52,401 nucleotides of DNA. It comes from Verrucomicrobiota bacterium. GTDB taxonomy: Bacteria > Verrucomicrobiota > Verrucomicrobiia > Opitutales > Opitutaceae. Position numbers and translations under genes: made by a program. Position 1 is the stretch's first letter. Each line of letters opens with the position of its first letter. The stretch covers positions 193,167 to 245,567 of the forward strand of contig JACRQG010000018.1 of NCBI GenBank assembly GCA_016222805.1. Reading direction: 5' to 3'. This document shows positions 30,814-39,529 of the stretch, in pieces. The notes below the pieces were generated by a model, which saw nothing but the letters and a program-made list of their open reading frames with translations, was not told where the DNA came from and made no database searches.

Positions 30814-31560
30814 ATGGACGCCGCCGAATACGCCAACATCGCCGCCCTCGAAGGCGAACACTGGTACTACTCCGGCAAGCGGCAGTTCGTTCGCGAGTGG
30901 ATCCTCCGGGCGCGGCCGCCGGCGCGCACCGATCTCCTGCTGGATTGCGGCGCCGGCACCGGCCGTTTTGCGGAGGAAATGTCCGCGTTCTGCCGCGTCC
31001 TCGTCCTCGACGATCACGAGGAGGCCCTGCGTCTGCTTCGCACGCGGTTCCGTCCCGAGCAGATCCTCAGTCTCGCCGGCGATCGCGTGCCGTTGCCCGA
31101 CGGCTCGCTAGAGTACGTGACCGCGCTCGATGTGCTGGAGCACGTGCCGGAGGACGCGGCCGTGGTGCGCGGCTTCCACCGCCTGCTGAAGCCCGGAGGC
31201 CTGGCGGTCGTCACCGTGCCCGCCAGCATGGCGCTGTGGAGCGACTGGGACGTCGCCCTGCACCACCATCGCCGGTACGATCGCCGCCAGCTGCGGGCCC
31301 TCTTTCCCGCGACGGACTGGGAGACGGTACACGTGAACTACACCAACGTGCTGGCCTACCCCGCCGTCTGGCTGGTGCGCCGCTGGCGCGCCCGGCGCCG
31401 CGCCCGCCCGCCCGCGGGTGGCGCCGTTCGCACCGAAGACCGACTTCCCCCGCGCTGGTTGAATTCCCTGCTGCGCGCCACCTTTGTCGGCTCCGCCCGG
31501 TGTCGCCTGCCGTTCCCGTTCGGAGTCAGTCTCGTGCTGGTGGCCCGGCGACGCAGTTGA
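30814..31560 (+). CDS. Class I SAM-dependent methyltransferase
   Basis: A 248-residue Rossmann methyltransferase. Motif I is LLLDCGAGTGRF (residues 41-52), the acidic ribose-binding loop is VLVLDDHEEAL and motif IV is YVTALDVLEHVPED. LLKPGGLAVVTVPASMALWS closes the SAM fold. It resembles the family often found in glycan, lipid or quinone loci (LEH.P.D and HHHRRYDRRQL are typical of this type). The C-terminal third is basic and partly hydrophobic, suggesting membrane proximity. I start at the ATG at 30814 because MDAAEYANIAALEGEHWYYS matches relatives. It begins 88 bases after amrS and is convergent with the glycosyltransferase cluster, whose lipid-linked product may be a substrate. Confidence 0.88.
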   Translation: MDAAEYANIAALEGEHWYYSGKRQFVREWILRARPPARTDLLLDCGAGTGRFAEEMSAFCRVLVLDDHEEALRLLRTRFRPEQILSLAGDRVPLPDGSLEYVTALDVLEHVPEDAAVVRGFHRLLKPGGLAVVTVPASMALWSDWDVALHHHRRYDRRQLRALFPATDWETVHVNYTNVLAYPAVWLVRRWRARRRARPPAGGAVRTEDRLPPRWLNSLLRATFVGSARCRLPFPFGVSLVLVARRRS

Positions 31561-31626
31561 GCCTTCGGGGGAACCGCATCCCGGGCCCGGTCCCAGGCTG
31601 GCTCCAACCCGGGGTGGAGTTTCCGG

Positions 31627-33879
31627 TCAGGGCAGCAGGCGGACGAGTGCCACCTCGCGCCCATCCGCGGCCCGCAGGGCCACGGTCGCGTTCCTGCCCG
31701 GAGGCGGCAGGCGCGTCCGGTCAAAGTAGACCGCCACCTGGGCGGGGCCGGTCAACACCAGCGGCCAGGCGCCGGCACGCGGGGCCCCCACCGGATCGCC
31801 GCGGGCGTTGAGCGGGGTGATTTCGACGCGTGTGTTGGTGCGATCCAGGACCAGCGGGCCCGCGCGGGAAGCGCCGATGAATTCGAGGCGCTCCACGGGA
31901 GCGGAGGCGGGCAGCAGCACGGAGAAGCGCAGCAATGTGTTTTCCCGCGTCCCCTCCGCCGCACCGGAGGCGTCCGACCGGGTCAGCCATTCGGCGACGA
32001 GGAACGGAGCGATCCGGCGGCCGCGCCGCACACAGAATTCGAAATCGTCGAGCGTGAACACCGGCGCGAACTCCCGCGCGATGAAGTCGTGCAGCACGCC
32101 CTTGGGCGCGAGGCCGCGCTTGGCCAGAAAGTCCACGTGCTCCCGGTGCACAATCACCACCGCCCGCGGGCTCGCCTCCAGCCGGCGGATGATCTCCTCC
32201 TGCCGGTCGCGGCTGAGCAGCGAGAACCAGTGCGTGACGTTGGCCCGCGTGGGAGCAGGCACGCCGCTCCAGACGTTGAAGCTGAACATCCCGGGCTCGG
32301 AGAACAGGACATCCGCGTGCGCGATCGCGTTCAGGGTGAGCAGGCGAAACAACGCCGACGATCCCTCCGGCAGGCGCAGCAGCTCCGCCCCCGGCAGACC
32401 GAGATTTTCCCCTTCGCGGTAGCGTTCGCCCACCAGGGTGAACTCGCGGGCCACCGCGCCTGCGAACAGCGCGACTCCCGCCACCGCCACGCCAAATCCC
32501 AAGCGCCACCGCGACGCGGTGAGGTCGCCGGCCCAGGTCCGCGCCAGCCACCGCGCGGCATCCCAGGCCCCCATCGCCGCCAGGGGCAGGGCCAGGAACG
32601 TTCCCCACGCGATCTGGCTGCCGGCCACCGGAAACACATGCAGGCATTGGCCGAGCAACACCAGCACGAGCCAGGCGCGAGCCTGGGCCACCCGCGGTTC
32701 CTCCCCGGCAAGCGACCAGGCAAACGGCCACAACAACGGCAACACCAGGCCGAAGACGAGGTAGTCGGCGCTGATCGCCGGAAAGCGCGCCAGATGGACT
32801 GCGAGGGTGACAGCCGCCAGCAGCCGCACGATGGCCACCGCCGTGTCGACCCGACGACGGCGACGGCGCCGCGCGGCCAGCGCCAGCATGCACAACCCCA
32901 GGGATCCCAATGCGAACAGCCGTGTCCCCGGCAGCCACAGGTACCGGATGCTGAAGGTCGTCGGCTGGCGGGTCGGTGCCAGGACGACGCCATCGATGAT
33001 TTCGGCCAGGCTGCTGCCGCGTGCCAGCACCACTCCCACGACACCCACCGCCACCCCCGCACCGCCGCCCACGACCCAGGCCAGGGTGGCCCAGTCGGCG
33101 CGGCCTTCGGTCGTCGGCGACGCCGACCGCACCACCGCCATCGCGGCGCAGGCCCACGCCAGGGCAAAGGTCTGCACCCATTCCGCGCCGAGCAGCGGTC
33201 GCATCAACCCCAGGGGCAGCACGCCGGCCCCGATCAGCAGCACCGCCGGCGCCCAGCGATGCACCGCGATGGAGCGATGGTGGAGCAACAGCCAGCCTCC
33301 CACCGCAAAGGCCGCGAAGGCGCCGATGTTGATCTTGGTCAGCGCGAGCGCCGCGGTCACCGCCCCGGCCAGCAGCGCCCACGCACGGACCCGGTCTTGC
33401 ACCAGCCACTGGTGCCCCACCACCGCGAGCACCGAGGTCAGCAGCACGATCAGACCGCCCGGGTGGGTCGGTTCGCTCGCCATCACCCACAGGTAGGCAA
33501 AGAGCCCCGCCAGCACGGCCAGCGCGGCCACGAGGCTGCGGGTTGCCCGAACGACCACCACCGCCCCAAGCACCGCCGCGGCGCCCCAGGCCAGCAGCGT
33601 GATTCCCCGGCCGACCGTATGCGTGAGCGGCAGCCCCAGCGACTGCAGGATGTAGTGAAAGACGAACGGAAACGGCCCGTACTGGGAATACACGTCGCGG
33701 TACAGGCCCCCGTGCTCGGCGAAGTTGCGCAGCGAGAACAGCACGTAGCCTTCGTCGTCGTAGAACATGAACGCGCTGAACATCACGCGCGCCGCCGCCA
33801 CGATCAGTCCCGCCGCCGCCAGCGCCAGCACAAGGGTGTCCAGCCAGGCGGGCCGGCGCCAGGTTCGCGGGTCAGTCAC
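31627..33879 (-). CDS. Large polytopic glycosyltransferase-like (GT-C type) membrane protein
   Basis: An integral membrane protein of about 750 residues with some 11-13 hydrophobic helices and a roughly 200-residue soluble C-terminal part. The first loop carries FMFYDDEGYVLFSLRNFAEH, the DDE position typical of GT-C enzymes that use polyprenyl-phosphate sugars (ArnT/PMT-like). YSQYGPFPFVFHYIL follows. I start at a GTG at 33877-33879, which overlaps the GT2 stop by eight bases (GTGACTGA) and suggests translational coupling; a start at 33909 would overlap the GT2 gene by 38 bases. It is the last gene of a four-gene glycan cluster. Donor sugar and acceptor are not evident. Confidence 0.78.
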   Translation of the reverse strand: MTDPRTWRRPAWLDTLVLALAAAGLIVAAARVMFSAFMFYDDEGYVLFSLRNFAEHGGLYRDVYSQYGPFPFVFHYILQSLGLPLTHTVGRGITLLAWGAAAVLGAVVVVRATRSLVAALAVLAGLFAYLWVMASEPTHPGGLIVLLTSVLAVVGHQWLVQDRVRAWALLAGAVTAALALTKINIGAFAAFAVGGWLLLHHRSIAVHRWAPAVLLIGAGVLPLGLMRPLLGAEWVQTFALAWACAAMAVVRSASPTTEGRADWATLAWVVGGGAGVAVGVVGVVLARGSSLAEIIDGVVLAPTRQPTTFSIRYLWLPGTRLFALGSLGLCMLALAARRRRRRRVDTAVAIVRLLAAVTLAVHLARFPAISADYLVFGLVLPLLWPFAWSLAGEEPRVAQARAWLVLVLLGQCLHVFPVAGSQIAWGTFLALPLAAMGAWDAARWLARTWAGDLTASRWRLGFGVAVAGVALFAGAVAREFTLVGERYREGENLGLPGAELLRLPEGSSALFRLLTLNAIAHADVLFSEPGMFSFNVWSGVPAPTRANVTHWFSLLSRDRQEEIIRRLEASPRAVVIVHREHVDFLAKRGLAPKGVLHDFIAREFAPVFTLDDFEFCVRRGRRIAPFLVAEWLTRSDASGAAEGTRENTLLRFSVLLPASAPVERLEFIGASRAGPLVLDRTNTRVEITPLNARGDPVGAPRAGAWPLVLTGPAQVAVYFDRTRLPPPGRNATVALRAADGREVALVRLLP

Positions 33880-34858
33880 GCGCGGAATCCGTTCCGGTCG
33901 CCGCCCCACCCGGGCGCGCAGGGTTCTTCACGATGTAGTTCGGTCGGCGCTTCACCTCGTCGTAGATCCGTCCGAGATACTCGCCCAACACGCCGATGCC
34001 GATCAGCTGCACGCCGCCCAGGAAGGTGATCAGCGCGGCCAGCGTCGTGAAACCGGTCGGGCTGCGCTCAAACTGGAACAACCGCCAAAGGATGAAAAAC
34101 AGGCCGGCGGCAAAACCCATGCACGCCACGAACACGCCCGTGTAGGTCAGCATGCGCAGCGGCAGGTGCGAGAAGCTGAACACCCCGTCCAGCCCATAGC
34201 GGACCAACCGCCGGAAGGTCTGCTGCGGCTGCCCGGCCGCCCGCTCCTGCCGATCGTACAGGACATCGGCCGTCGGGAAGCCGAGCCAGGCCCGCAGGCC
34301 CGGGAAGAACCGGTGGCGCTCCGGCAGCGCATTGAAGGCCGCGACCGCGGCCGGGCCGAGCAATCCGAAGGTGCCCGTGTTCGGTTCCACCGGGTAATCC
34401 GACAGCTGCCCGAACAGGCGGTGAAAGAGATCGAAGCCCAGGCGGCGCAATCCGCGTTCGCGGCGCGTCCGCCGCGTCGCCCGCACCACTTCGGCCCCGC
34501 CCTGCCACGCCGTCACCAGGTCCGGGATCACCTCCGGCGGATCCTGGAGATCCGCGTCCATCGTCACGACCGCCTCATCCGCCTCCGCCTGGGCGAGGCC
34601 GGCCGAAAGGGCGCTCTGGAAGCCGAAGTTCCGCGACAGTTCGACCAGCTGGAACCGGCCATCCCGGCCGGCCTGCGCCCGGACCAGGGCCGCGGAACGA
34701 TCGCGACTGCCGTCATCGACCAACACCGCCCGCCAGGTGCAGGCGGGTCGGGCGTCGAACACCGCCGCCAGCCGGGCAAACAGCTCCGGCAGCACCGCCT
34801 CCTCGTTGAAGACCGGGATGACGATGGCGATGCGCGGGCGTGGCGCCGGGGCTCTCAT
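33872..34858 (-). CDS. Glycosyltransferase family 2, polyprenyl-phosphate sugar synthase type
   Basis: A 328-residue GT2 enzyme of the GtrB/ArnC/DPM1 kind. The Rossmann start is IAIVIPVFNEE, followed by VLVDDGSRDRS (residues 46-56) and VTMDADLQDPPEV with the metal-binding DAD at 101-103. Two C-terminal transmembrane helices and the YLGRIYDEVKRRPNYIV tail mark the bactoprenol-linked group. Such enzymes load a sugar from a nucleotide donor onto polyprenyl phosphate for GT-C transferases, so it is the natural partner of the overlapping downstream gene. It is transcribed from the 34859-35093 gap, which contains a dispersed repeat. Confidence 0.92.
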   Translation of the reverse strand: MRAPAPRPRIAIVIPVFNEEAVLPELFARLAAVFDARPACTWRAVLVDDGSRDRSAALVRAQAGRDGRFQLVELSRNFGFQSALSAGLAQAEADEAVVTMDADLQDPPEVIPDLVTAWQGGAEVVRATRRTRRERGLRRLGFDLFHRLFGQLSDYPVEPNTGTFGLLGPAAVAAFNALPERHRFFPGLRAWLGFPTADVLYDRQERAAGQPQQTFRRLVRYGLDGVFSFSHLPLRMLTYTGVFVACMGFAAGLFFILWRLFQFERSPTGFTTLAALITFLGGVQLIGIGVLGEYLGRIYDEVKRRPNYIVKNPARPGGAATGTDSARD

Positions 34859-34958
34859 GCAGGCGGCGTTTCATGACACCCCCGCGGACGCGGCGCAAGC
34901 GTGGCGCACGCCCCCGGGTAGGCAGGGCGCTTCTCCTGGTTGGCGGCAATCGAACCGA

Positions 34959-35035
34959 TGTAGCCGGGGGCGGCGACCCCGGTACGGCACCTTCAATCTC
35001 CCGGTCGAGGCCGGCCTCAGCGCGGCCGGCTACAA
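34959..35035. repeat. Dispersed palindromic repeat, family B copy
   Basis: The ends are TGTAGCCGGGGGCGGCGACC and GCGCGGCCGGCTACAA, with GAGGCCGGCCTCAG between them. It fills much of the 235-base gap between two minus-strand glycosyltransferase genes. The remaining gap shows no gene. Confidence 0.65.
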
Positions 35036-35093
35036 ACTGCCAGGATTCGACTTGGTCTGCTGCCCTGAGCTGCGTGTAAGGGATTCGTGAATC

Positions 35094-36617
35094 TCACCGC
35101 GACGGCTGGTAGCGTTCGCTCGCCGGGAGATCGTCCGGAACCTCGGCGGGCCGTTCGAGCTGGAGCAGGCGGATCGACAGGTCGGCCGACCGCAGGAGGG
35201 CCCGCTCCCGCGGCGAGTATCCCTCGTATTGCAGTGGCAGGTACGCCAGGGGGTGCTCCACGCGCAGGAGGGTGCGTCCTGCCGGCACCGGCCGGCGGCC
35301 CGCGATCGGAAAGAGGTTCTGCGCATCCACGAGCAGAAGGTCCGGCCGGGTCACGGGACGGCGGGACGGGAGATAGATCGCCCCCGTCACGCTGAGGGTC
35401 CGCTTCGGGATCCCGAACTGCCGCGTCACCGCGGCCTCCACTTCCCGTGGGAACGTCTGGGCAAAGTGGGGCGCCAGTCGCAGCGCGCCGCCCAGCGCCA
35501 CCGCCGCCACGACCGCGGGGCCCAATCGACCAGACTTCTCGACGACCCGTGCCAGGGCCCAACCGCCGAGCAGGCACGCGGGCACGACCATGGGTTTGAG
35601 GGTGCGCGCGTACACCACGATCCGCTCCAGGCCGACCGAAAACAGCACGAGCAGCGCGTAGCCCCCTGCCAGCACCGCGAGGCTGCCCCAGCCCCACCCC
35701 GGCATCCGCCGCCGCTCCCGCCACGCATCCCCTCCGGCCCAGATCAGGACTCCCGCCAGCAGGAGTCCCATCATCCCCTCCGAGTGCCAGGCATACTCCC
35801 AGGGAAGCGACCAGCCTTCGGCAAAGGCTCCCTGGGTCGCCGAGCGGCTGAAGTCTCGCATCGCCGCCAGAAACTCGTCGCCCCCCGCCGCCACGCCCAC
35901 GGCCACGGGCAGGATCCCTCCGGCGGCCACGCCCACGCCCCCGACGATCGCACGGTTTCGAAGCGGCGTTTGCCCGCGGCCAATCCCCACCAGCGCCCCC
36001 CAGGCCAGCGGCACGACGTACCAATAGCCGTTGTAGAGGTGGTAGGCAAAGCCGAGGACGACTCCACCCGCGACCGTCCGGCCAAGAGTGGGTCGCGTGG
36101 CCACCAGCAGCAGCGCAACGAGGACCGCCGCGATCGCGCAGTCGTACGGCAGCAGGAAGCGGGCATGATAAAATGCGGTGTTGCTCACCGCCATCAGAAG
36201 CAAGGCCGCGTTGGCTTCGGGGTGGGTCGCACCCAGGACCCGCGCCAGCCGCCACGCCAGGAGGAGATTGAGCGCGGAAAACAAGGAGAGCACCGCCGCC
36301 CCGATCCCCGTCGTGGCCGCGACGTTCTCCGGCCGGCTCCAGTCGCCATGCGCCGTCGCCTGCGCCACCAGATGCTGCACTGCCGTGACGCCCACTCCCA
36401 CCCAGGGGAACAGGCCATGTTCGGGCATCGCCGCAACGGCGCGCAGCGGGGCGGTGTCGCCGCGCCAGAGGCTCGTATAGATCCAGATCGCGCGCTCGTG
36501 CCGGGCCTCGTCGAAATGAAAGTACTGCCCGCCGCCGGCCACCAGGCCGAACCGCAGGAGCACGGCGGCGACCAGCACCGCCAGGGGAAAGGCCCGCGTC
36601 GATTGCAGGAGATTCAT
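35094..36617 (-). CDS. Polytopic GT-C-like glycosyltransferase or membrane protein
   Basis: A 507-residue protein with about 10-12 hydrophobic helices. The first extracytoplasmic loop reads GGGQYFHFDEARHERAIWIY, a plausible GT-C acidic (DE) site. RFLLPYDCAIAAVLVALLLV and DFSRSATQGAFAEGWSLPW follow. The C-terminal 120 residues are soluble (YLPSRRPVTRPDLLLVDAQN). The ATG at 36615-36617 overlaps the upstream gene's TGA as ATGA, so the two are translationally coupled. It is related in style, not closely in sequence, to the 31.6 kb gene. Confidence 0.75.
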   Translation of the reverse strand: MNLLQSTRAFPLAVLVAAVLLRFGLVAGGGQYFHFDEARHERAIWIYTSLWRGDTAPLRAVAAMPEHGLFPWVGVGVTAVQHLVAQATAHGDWSRPENVAATTGIGAAVLSLFSALNLLLAWRLARVLGATHPEANAALLLMAVSNTAFYHARFLLPYDCAIAAVLVALLLVATRPTLGRTVAGGVVLGFAYHLYNGYWYVVPLAWGALVGIGRGQTPLRNRAIVGGVGVAAGGILPVAVGVAAGGDEFLAAMRDFSRSATQGAFAEGWSLPWEYAWHSEGMMGLLLAGVLIWAGGDAWRERRRMPGWGWGSLAVLAGGYALLVLFSVGLERIVVYARTLKPMVVPACLLGGWALARVVEKSGRLGPAVVAAVALGGALRLAPHFAQTFPREVEAAVTRQFGIPKRTLSVTGAIYLPSRRPVTRPDLLLVDAQNLFPIAGRRPVPAGRTLLRVEHPLAYLPLQYEGYSPRERALLRSADLSIRLLQLERPAEVPDDLPASERYQPSR

Positions 36618-38110
36618 GGGGAAGCCCGGATCCCGGGGTCGGCATTCGTCGCCCCCCGGTGGTAGAAATCCCACGGACCGCTCTGGTTCAGCCGGTCGAA
36701 TTCCGGGAGGAATCGCAGCACCTCCCGCGACGGATCCTTTTCGTGAAACACCACCCATTGCAGGGTCGCCGGCAGGCGCGCGCGCACGGCCGCCGCGTCC
36801 GGCGCCAGTCCGGCCTGGCGCCAGTCCAGCAAGCCATAGTCGAACGGCACATCCCGTCGCTCGGCGAGGAGCGTGATCAGGGGATTGCAGGGAAAGTAGA
36901 CCTGCCCGGGACGCGCCCGGGCAAACTCGAAGGCCGCGCGATGCTGCGCGCCGGGTTCCCGGATCGCGAAGTGGCCATGCCCCGCGACACGCTGGAGGCC
37001 AAGCCCGATCAGGAGCGCCCACATTCCGAACAACCCCAGCCGGGCGGTCCGGGCCACCGGTCCGCGGTCGTCTCCCAGCAGGCCTGCGAACCAAGCCACC
37101 CCTCCGAGGGTCGCATAGGCGATCGCATGGAGGGAATTCTGGTCGCCTCCCACCTTGGCCGCCGCCGCCAGTCCTCCGGGCAGCAACCCCAGGCTCGCGA
37201 GCGTGAGCAGATCACCGCTCCTCCTCAGGACATCCGGCCGGCCGCCGCGTTGCCCACTCGCCAGCCACCGCGTCGCCGGAAACAGCAGCCACACCCACCA
37301 GGTCGAAACCCACCACGACCAGAGCAGGCCCGGCAGGCGGCCGGTCTCAATCGGGTGCCGACTCGGCACCGTGATCATGCCGTGCCACAGGCCTTCCCAG
37401 CCGAACCAGGTTCCGAAAAACAGCGCGGTTCCACCGGCCCACGCCACCAGCCACGCCACGTACGACCAGGCCACCCGCCTTCCTGCTGTACCCGCCAGGT
37501 ATGCCACCTGCGCGACCCCGAGCAGCGCCTCGGGCTGCTTGGTCCAAGCCGCCATCACGCTCAACCCAGCCGCCAGGGGCAGCGGTCCGGACTTGGCCAG
37601 CACCAGGCAGGACAGGGCGCCGAGACAGATGGCGACCGTATCCGCCCCCAGCGCGGCGGCTCCATACCAGGTCGAATACGGCAACAGCCAAGCCGCCGCT
37701 CCAAATCCCACCAGCGTCCCAAGGTCAGTCCGCGCGTGCAGTTTCACCCGCGCCAACGCCCCCAGGGCCCCGATCGGAAACAGGAAGTAGCCCGCGTTGA
37801 GCCAGCCCGCCACCTGCAGCGCGGCCAGCGGCTCGCCCGCCCCGATCGCCGGCAGGTAGGCGATGGCACTCACGGGCCCATAAACCCAGCCGGTGACCAT
37901 GCCATCCCCCGGCGGCGGGTAGAGCGGGAAGTCCAACGCCAGCCTCGCCGAGGCGGCCAGGCGCGCGGCGCTCCATGTCCAGAACGGCACGAGGCGGAAC
38001 GCCGCCCAAGCAACCCACACCGTGCCCGCCAGGAGCAATGCCAACAGCACCCCTTGCAGCAGGCTCCACCCGCGCCGGGCGGTTTGAGGTTGCGGGGGGA
38101 GGGATTCCAT
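36614..38110 (-). CDS. Polytopic membrane protein, probable glycosyltransferase
   Basis: A 498-residue integral membrane protein with about 10-11 hydrophobic helices. The N-terminal part carries LDFPLYPPPGDGMVTGWVYG, where PL-YPPPGDG-VTG-WVYGP resembles periplasmic loops of GT-C/DUF2029-like proteins. A soluble stretch with FARARPGQVYFPCNPLITLL lies near the C-terminus. First gene of the minus-strand cluster, overlapping the next gene by four bases. Glycosyltransferase assignment is inferred from topology and neighbours. Confidence 0.7.
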   Translation of the reverse strand: MESLPPQPQTARRGWSLLQGVLLALLLAGTVWVAWAAFRLVPFWTWSAARLAASARLALDFPLYPPPGDGMVTGWVYGPVSAIAYLPAIGAGEPLAALQVAGWLNAGYFLFPIGALGALARVKLHARTDLGTLVGFGAAAWLLPYSTWYGAAALGADTVAICLGALSCLVLAKSGPLPLAAGLSVMAAWTKQPEALLGVAQVAYLAGTAGRRVAWSYVAWLVAWAGGTALFFGTWFGWEGLWHGMITVPSRHPIETGRLPGLLWSWWVSTWWVWLLFPATRWLASGQRGGRPDVLRRSGDLLTLASLGLLPGGLAAAAKVGGDQNSLHAIAYATLGGVAWFAGLLGDDRGPVARTARLGLFGMWALLIGLGLQRVAGHGHFAIREPGAQHRAAFEFARARPGQVYFPCNPLITLLAERRDVPFDYGLLDWRQAGLAPDAAAVRARLPATLQWVVFHEKDPSREVLRFLPEFDRLNQSGPWDFYHRGATNADPGIRASP

Positions 38111-38236
38111 GGAGCGCCCGCCATCCTACCGGACCCAGCCGTGCTCACCAAGGGCGCATCTGACTGTTCTCCCGGTTTCCGCGGCGCCCGATTTCAGCCG
38201 GGTCACGTTGTGCCCGGGATCGACTCGGGCGGATTT

Positions 38237-38255
38237 CTGGGTGGAATCCACCCAG
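38237..38255. promoter_or_regulatory. Perfect 19-base palindrome, candidate operator
   Basis: CTGGGTGGAATCCACCCAG is a perfect inverted repeat (nine-base arms, central A), about 68 bases before the start of the sulfur transporter operon and in the divergent gap from the membrane gene at 38110. No T-tract follows, so an operator is more likely than a terminator. The binding regulator is not identified. Confidence 0.45.
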
Positions 38256-38322
38256 CGGGGCCTTCGTCCACCGGGCGACACCGCGTCACCGAAAAGCAGG
38301 CCGCTCGTCTAATCCCTCAACC

Positions 38323-38877
38323 ATGTCTTCCTCGCCTCCTCCCCGCGGGTTCCTCCGTCAGGAACGGTGGAACCCCTACGTTGTCGGTGCCGGCATCGGC
38401 ATCCTGAGCTGGACGGTCTTCTTCCTCGTGGACAAGCCCCTCGGAGTCACCACGCCGCTGACCGGGCTGGCCGGTGTCTGCGCGACGCCGATCATCGGCG
38501 CCGAGACCATTGGCGCCAATGCCTACTTCAAGCAGCACGCCTTCAAATGGGACTACGGCATGCTCTTCCTCTTCGGCATCGCGCTTGGCGGCCTCCTGTC
38601 GGCGCTGCTTTCCGGCTCCGCACGGCTCGAGGCCGTGCCGACCGTCTGGCGGGATCGTTTCGGGTCCTCGACCGGCAAGCGGTTCCTCGCCGCGTTCATC
38701 GGCGGGCTGCTGGTGATGTTTGGCGCCCGCCTTGCCGACGGCTGCACCAGCGGCAACGGCATCAGCGGCAGCCTCCAACTCGCCGTCGGCGGCTGGACTT
38801 TCTTCCTCACCCTCTTCGCCTTCGGCATCCTCACGAGCCTGGTGCTCTTCGGGACCGGGCGGCCTTCCAAGAACTGA
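38323..38877 (+). CDS. YeeE/YedE (Sulf_transp) half-transporter, N-terminal type
   Basis: A 184-residue membrane protein of the Sulf_transp family. Cys141 in the conserved ADGCTSGNGISG is the family's substrate-contacting cysteine motif, and GVCATPIIGAETIGANAYF is the usual second-helix region. It is the first of two half-length genes that together make the two-repeat YeeE/TsuA fold; in other bacteria the halves are fused or separate. Known members import thiosulfate or move other sulfur compounds. Probable operon: 13 bases to the second half, then 54 bases to the permease. Confidence 0.9.
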   Translation: MSSSPPPRGFLRQERWNPYVVGAGIGILSWTVFFLVDKPLGVTTPLTGLAGVCATPIIGAETIGANAYFKQHAFKWDYGMLFLFGIALGGLLSALLSGSARLEAVPTVWRDRFGSSTGKRFLAAFIGGLLVMFGARLADGCTSGNGISGSLQLAVGGWTFFLTLFAFGILTSLVLFGTGRPSKN

Positions 38878-38890
38878 CTCCCTTCCCGCC

Positions 38891-39475
38891 ATGATCTTCC
38901 TGGCCGCCACCCCTCCCGTCTCCGGATCCTCGGCCCTGATCGCCGCCGTGCTCCTGGGTGCCCTCTTCGGCCTGCTGCTGCACCGCGGCGGCGTCGCCAA
39001 CTACAACGTCATCGTGAACCAGTTCCGGTTTCACGACTTCACCGTCCTCAAGATCATGCTCACCGCCATCATCGTAGGCGGGCTCGGCGTGCTGGCCCTC
39101 AATTCCGCCGGGCTCGCCAACTATCACATCAAGGCGACCAACCTGCTCGGCGTCGTCCTCGGCGCGGCCATCTTTGGCGTGGGGATGGTGGTGTATGGTT
39201 ATTGCCCGGGCACCGCGATTGCCGCCGCCGCCTCGGGCAGCGTCCACGCGATCGTCGGGCTGCTGGGGGCCATGGTCGGAGGCACCCTCTACGCCTTCAG
39301 CTTCCCGTGGATCGCGCAGAAGATCCTTCCGGTCGGCGCGCTCGGCAAGGTGCGCCTCCCCGACGTCACCGGCATCCCGACCCTCGTATGGTTTGTCGCC
39401 CTGCTGGCCATCGCCGTGACGGTCTTTGTCTGGGTGGAGCGGATCGAGCGACGGCGCCGGCTGGCCTCGTCTTGA
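38891..39475 (+). CDS. YeeE/YedE (Sulf_transp) half-transporter, second half
   Basis: A 194-residue membrane protein that completes the pair. Motifs are LLHRGGVANYNVIVNQF (family start), the AGLANYHIKATNLLGVVLGA stretch and VYGYCPGTAIAAAASG with Cys105 in the GYCPGT motif. I start at the ATG at 38891 (MIFLAATPPVSGSS), 13 bases after the first half; the frame extends upstream only across that gene. Works with the first half as one importer. Confidence 0.9.
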   Translation: MIFLAATPPVSGSSALIAAVLLGALFGLLLHRGGVANYNVIVNQFRFHDFTVLKIMLTAIIVGGLGVLALNSAGLANYHIKATNLLGVVLGAAIFGVGMVVYGYCPGTAIAAAASGSVHAIVGLLGAMVGGTLYAFSFPWIAQKILPVGALGKVRLPDVTGIPTLVWFVALLAIAVTVFVWVERIERRRRLASS

Positions 39476-39529
39476 TCGCGCCGCAGCCGGGTACCAACGA
39501 CTCCCCCGGGTTTCTTCCTCCGAATCTCC

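Noticed and set aside
31561-31626. Terminator between the convergent methyltransferase and glycosyltransferase genes
   Set aside because: GC-rich partial hairpins (CCCGGGCCCGG) occur, but no T-tract follows on either strand.
32089-34029. Very long plus-strand frame opposite the glycosyltransferase genes
   Set aside because: His/Gln/Arg/Pro-rich with no hydrophobic core or family motif; it mirrors the third-position GC bias of the true minus-strand genes.
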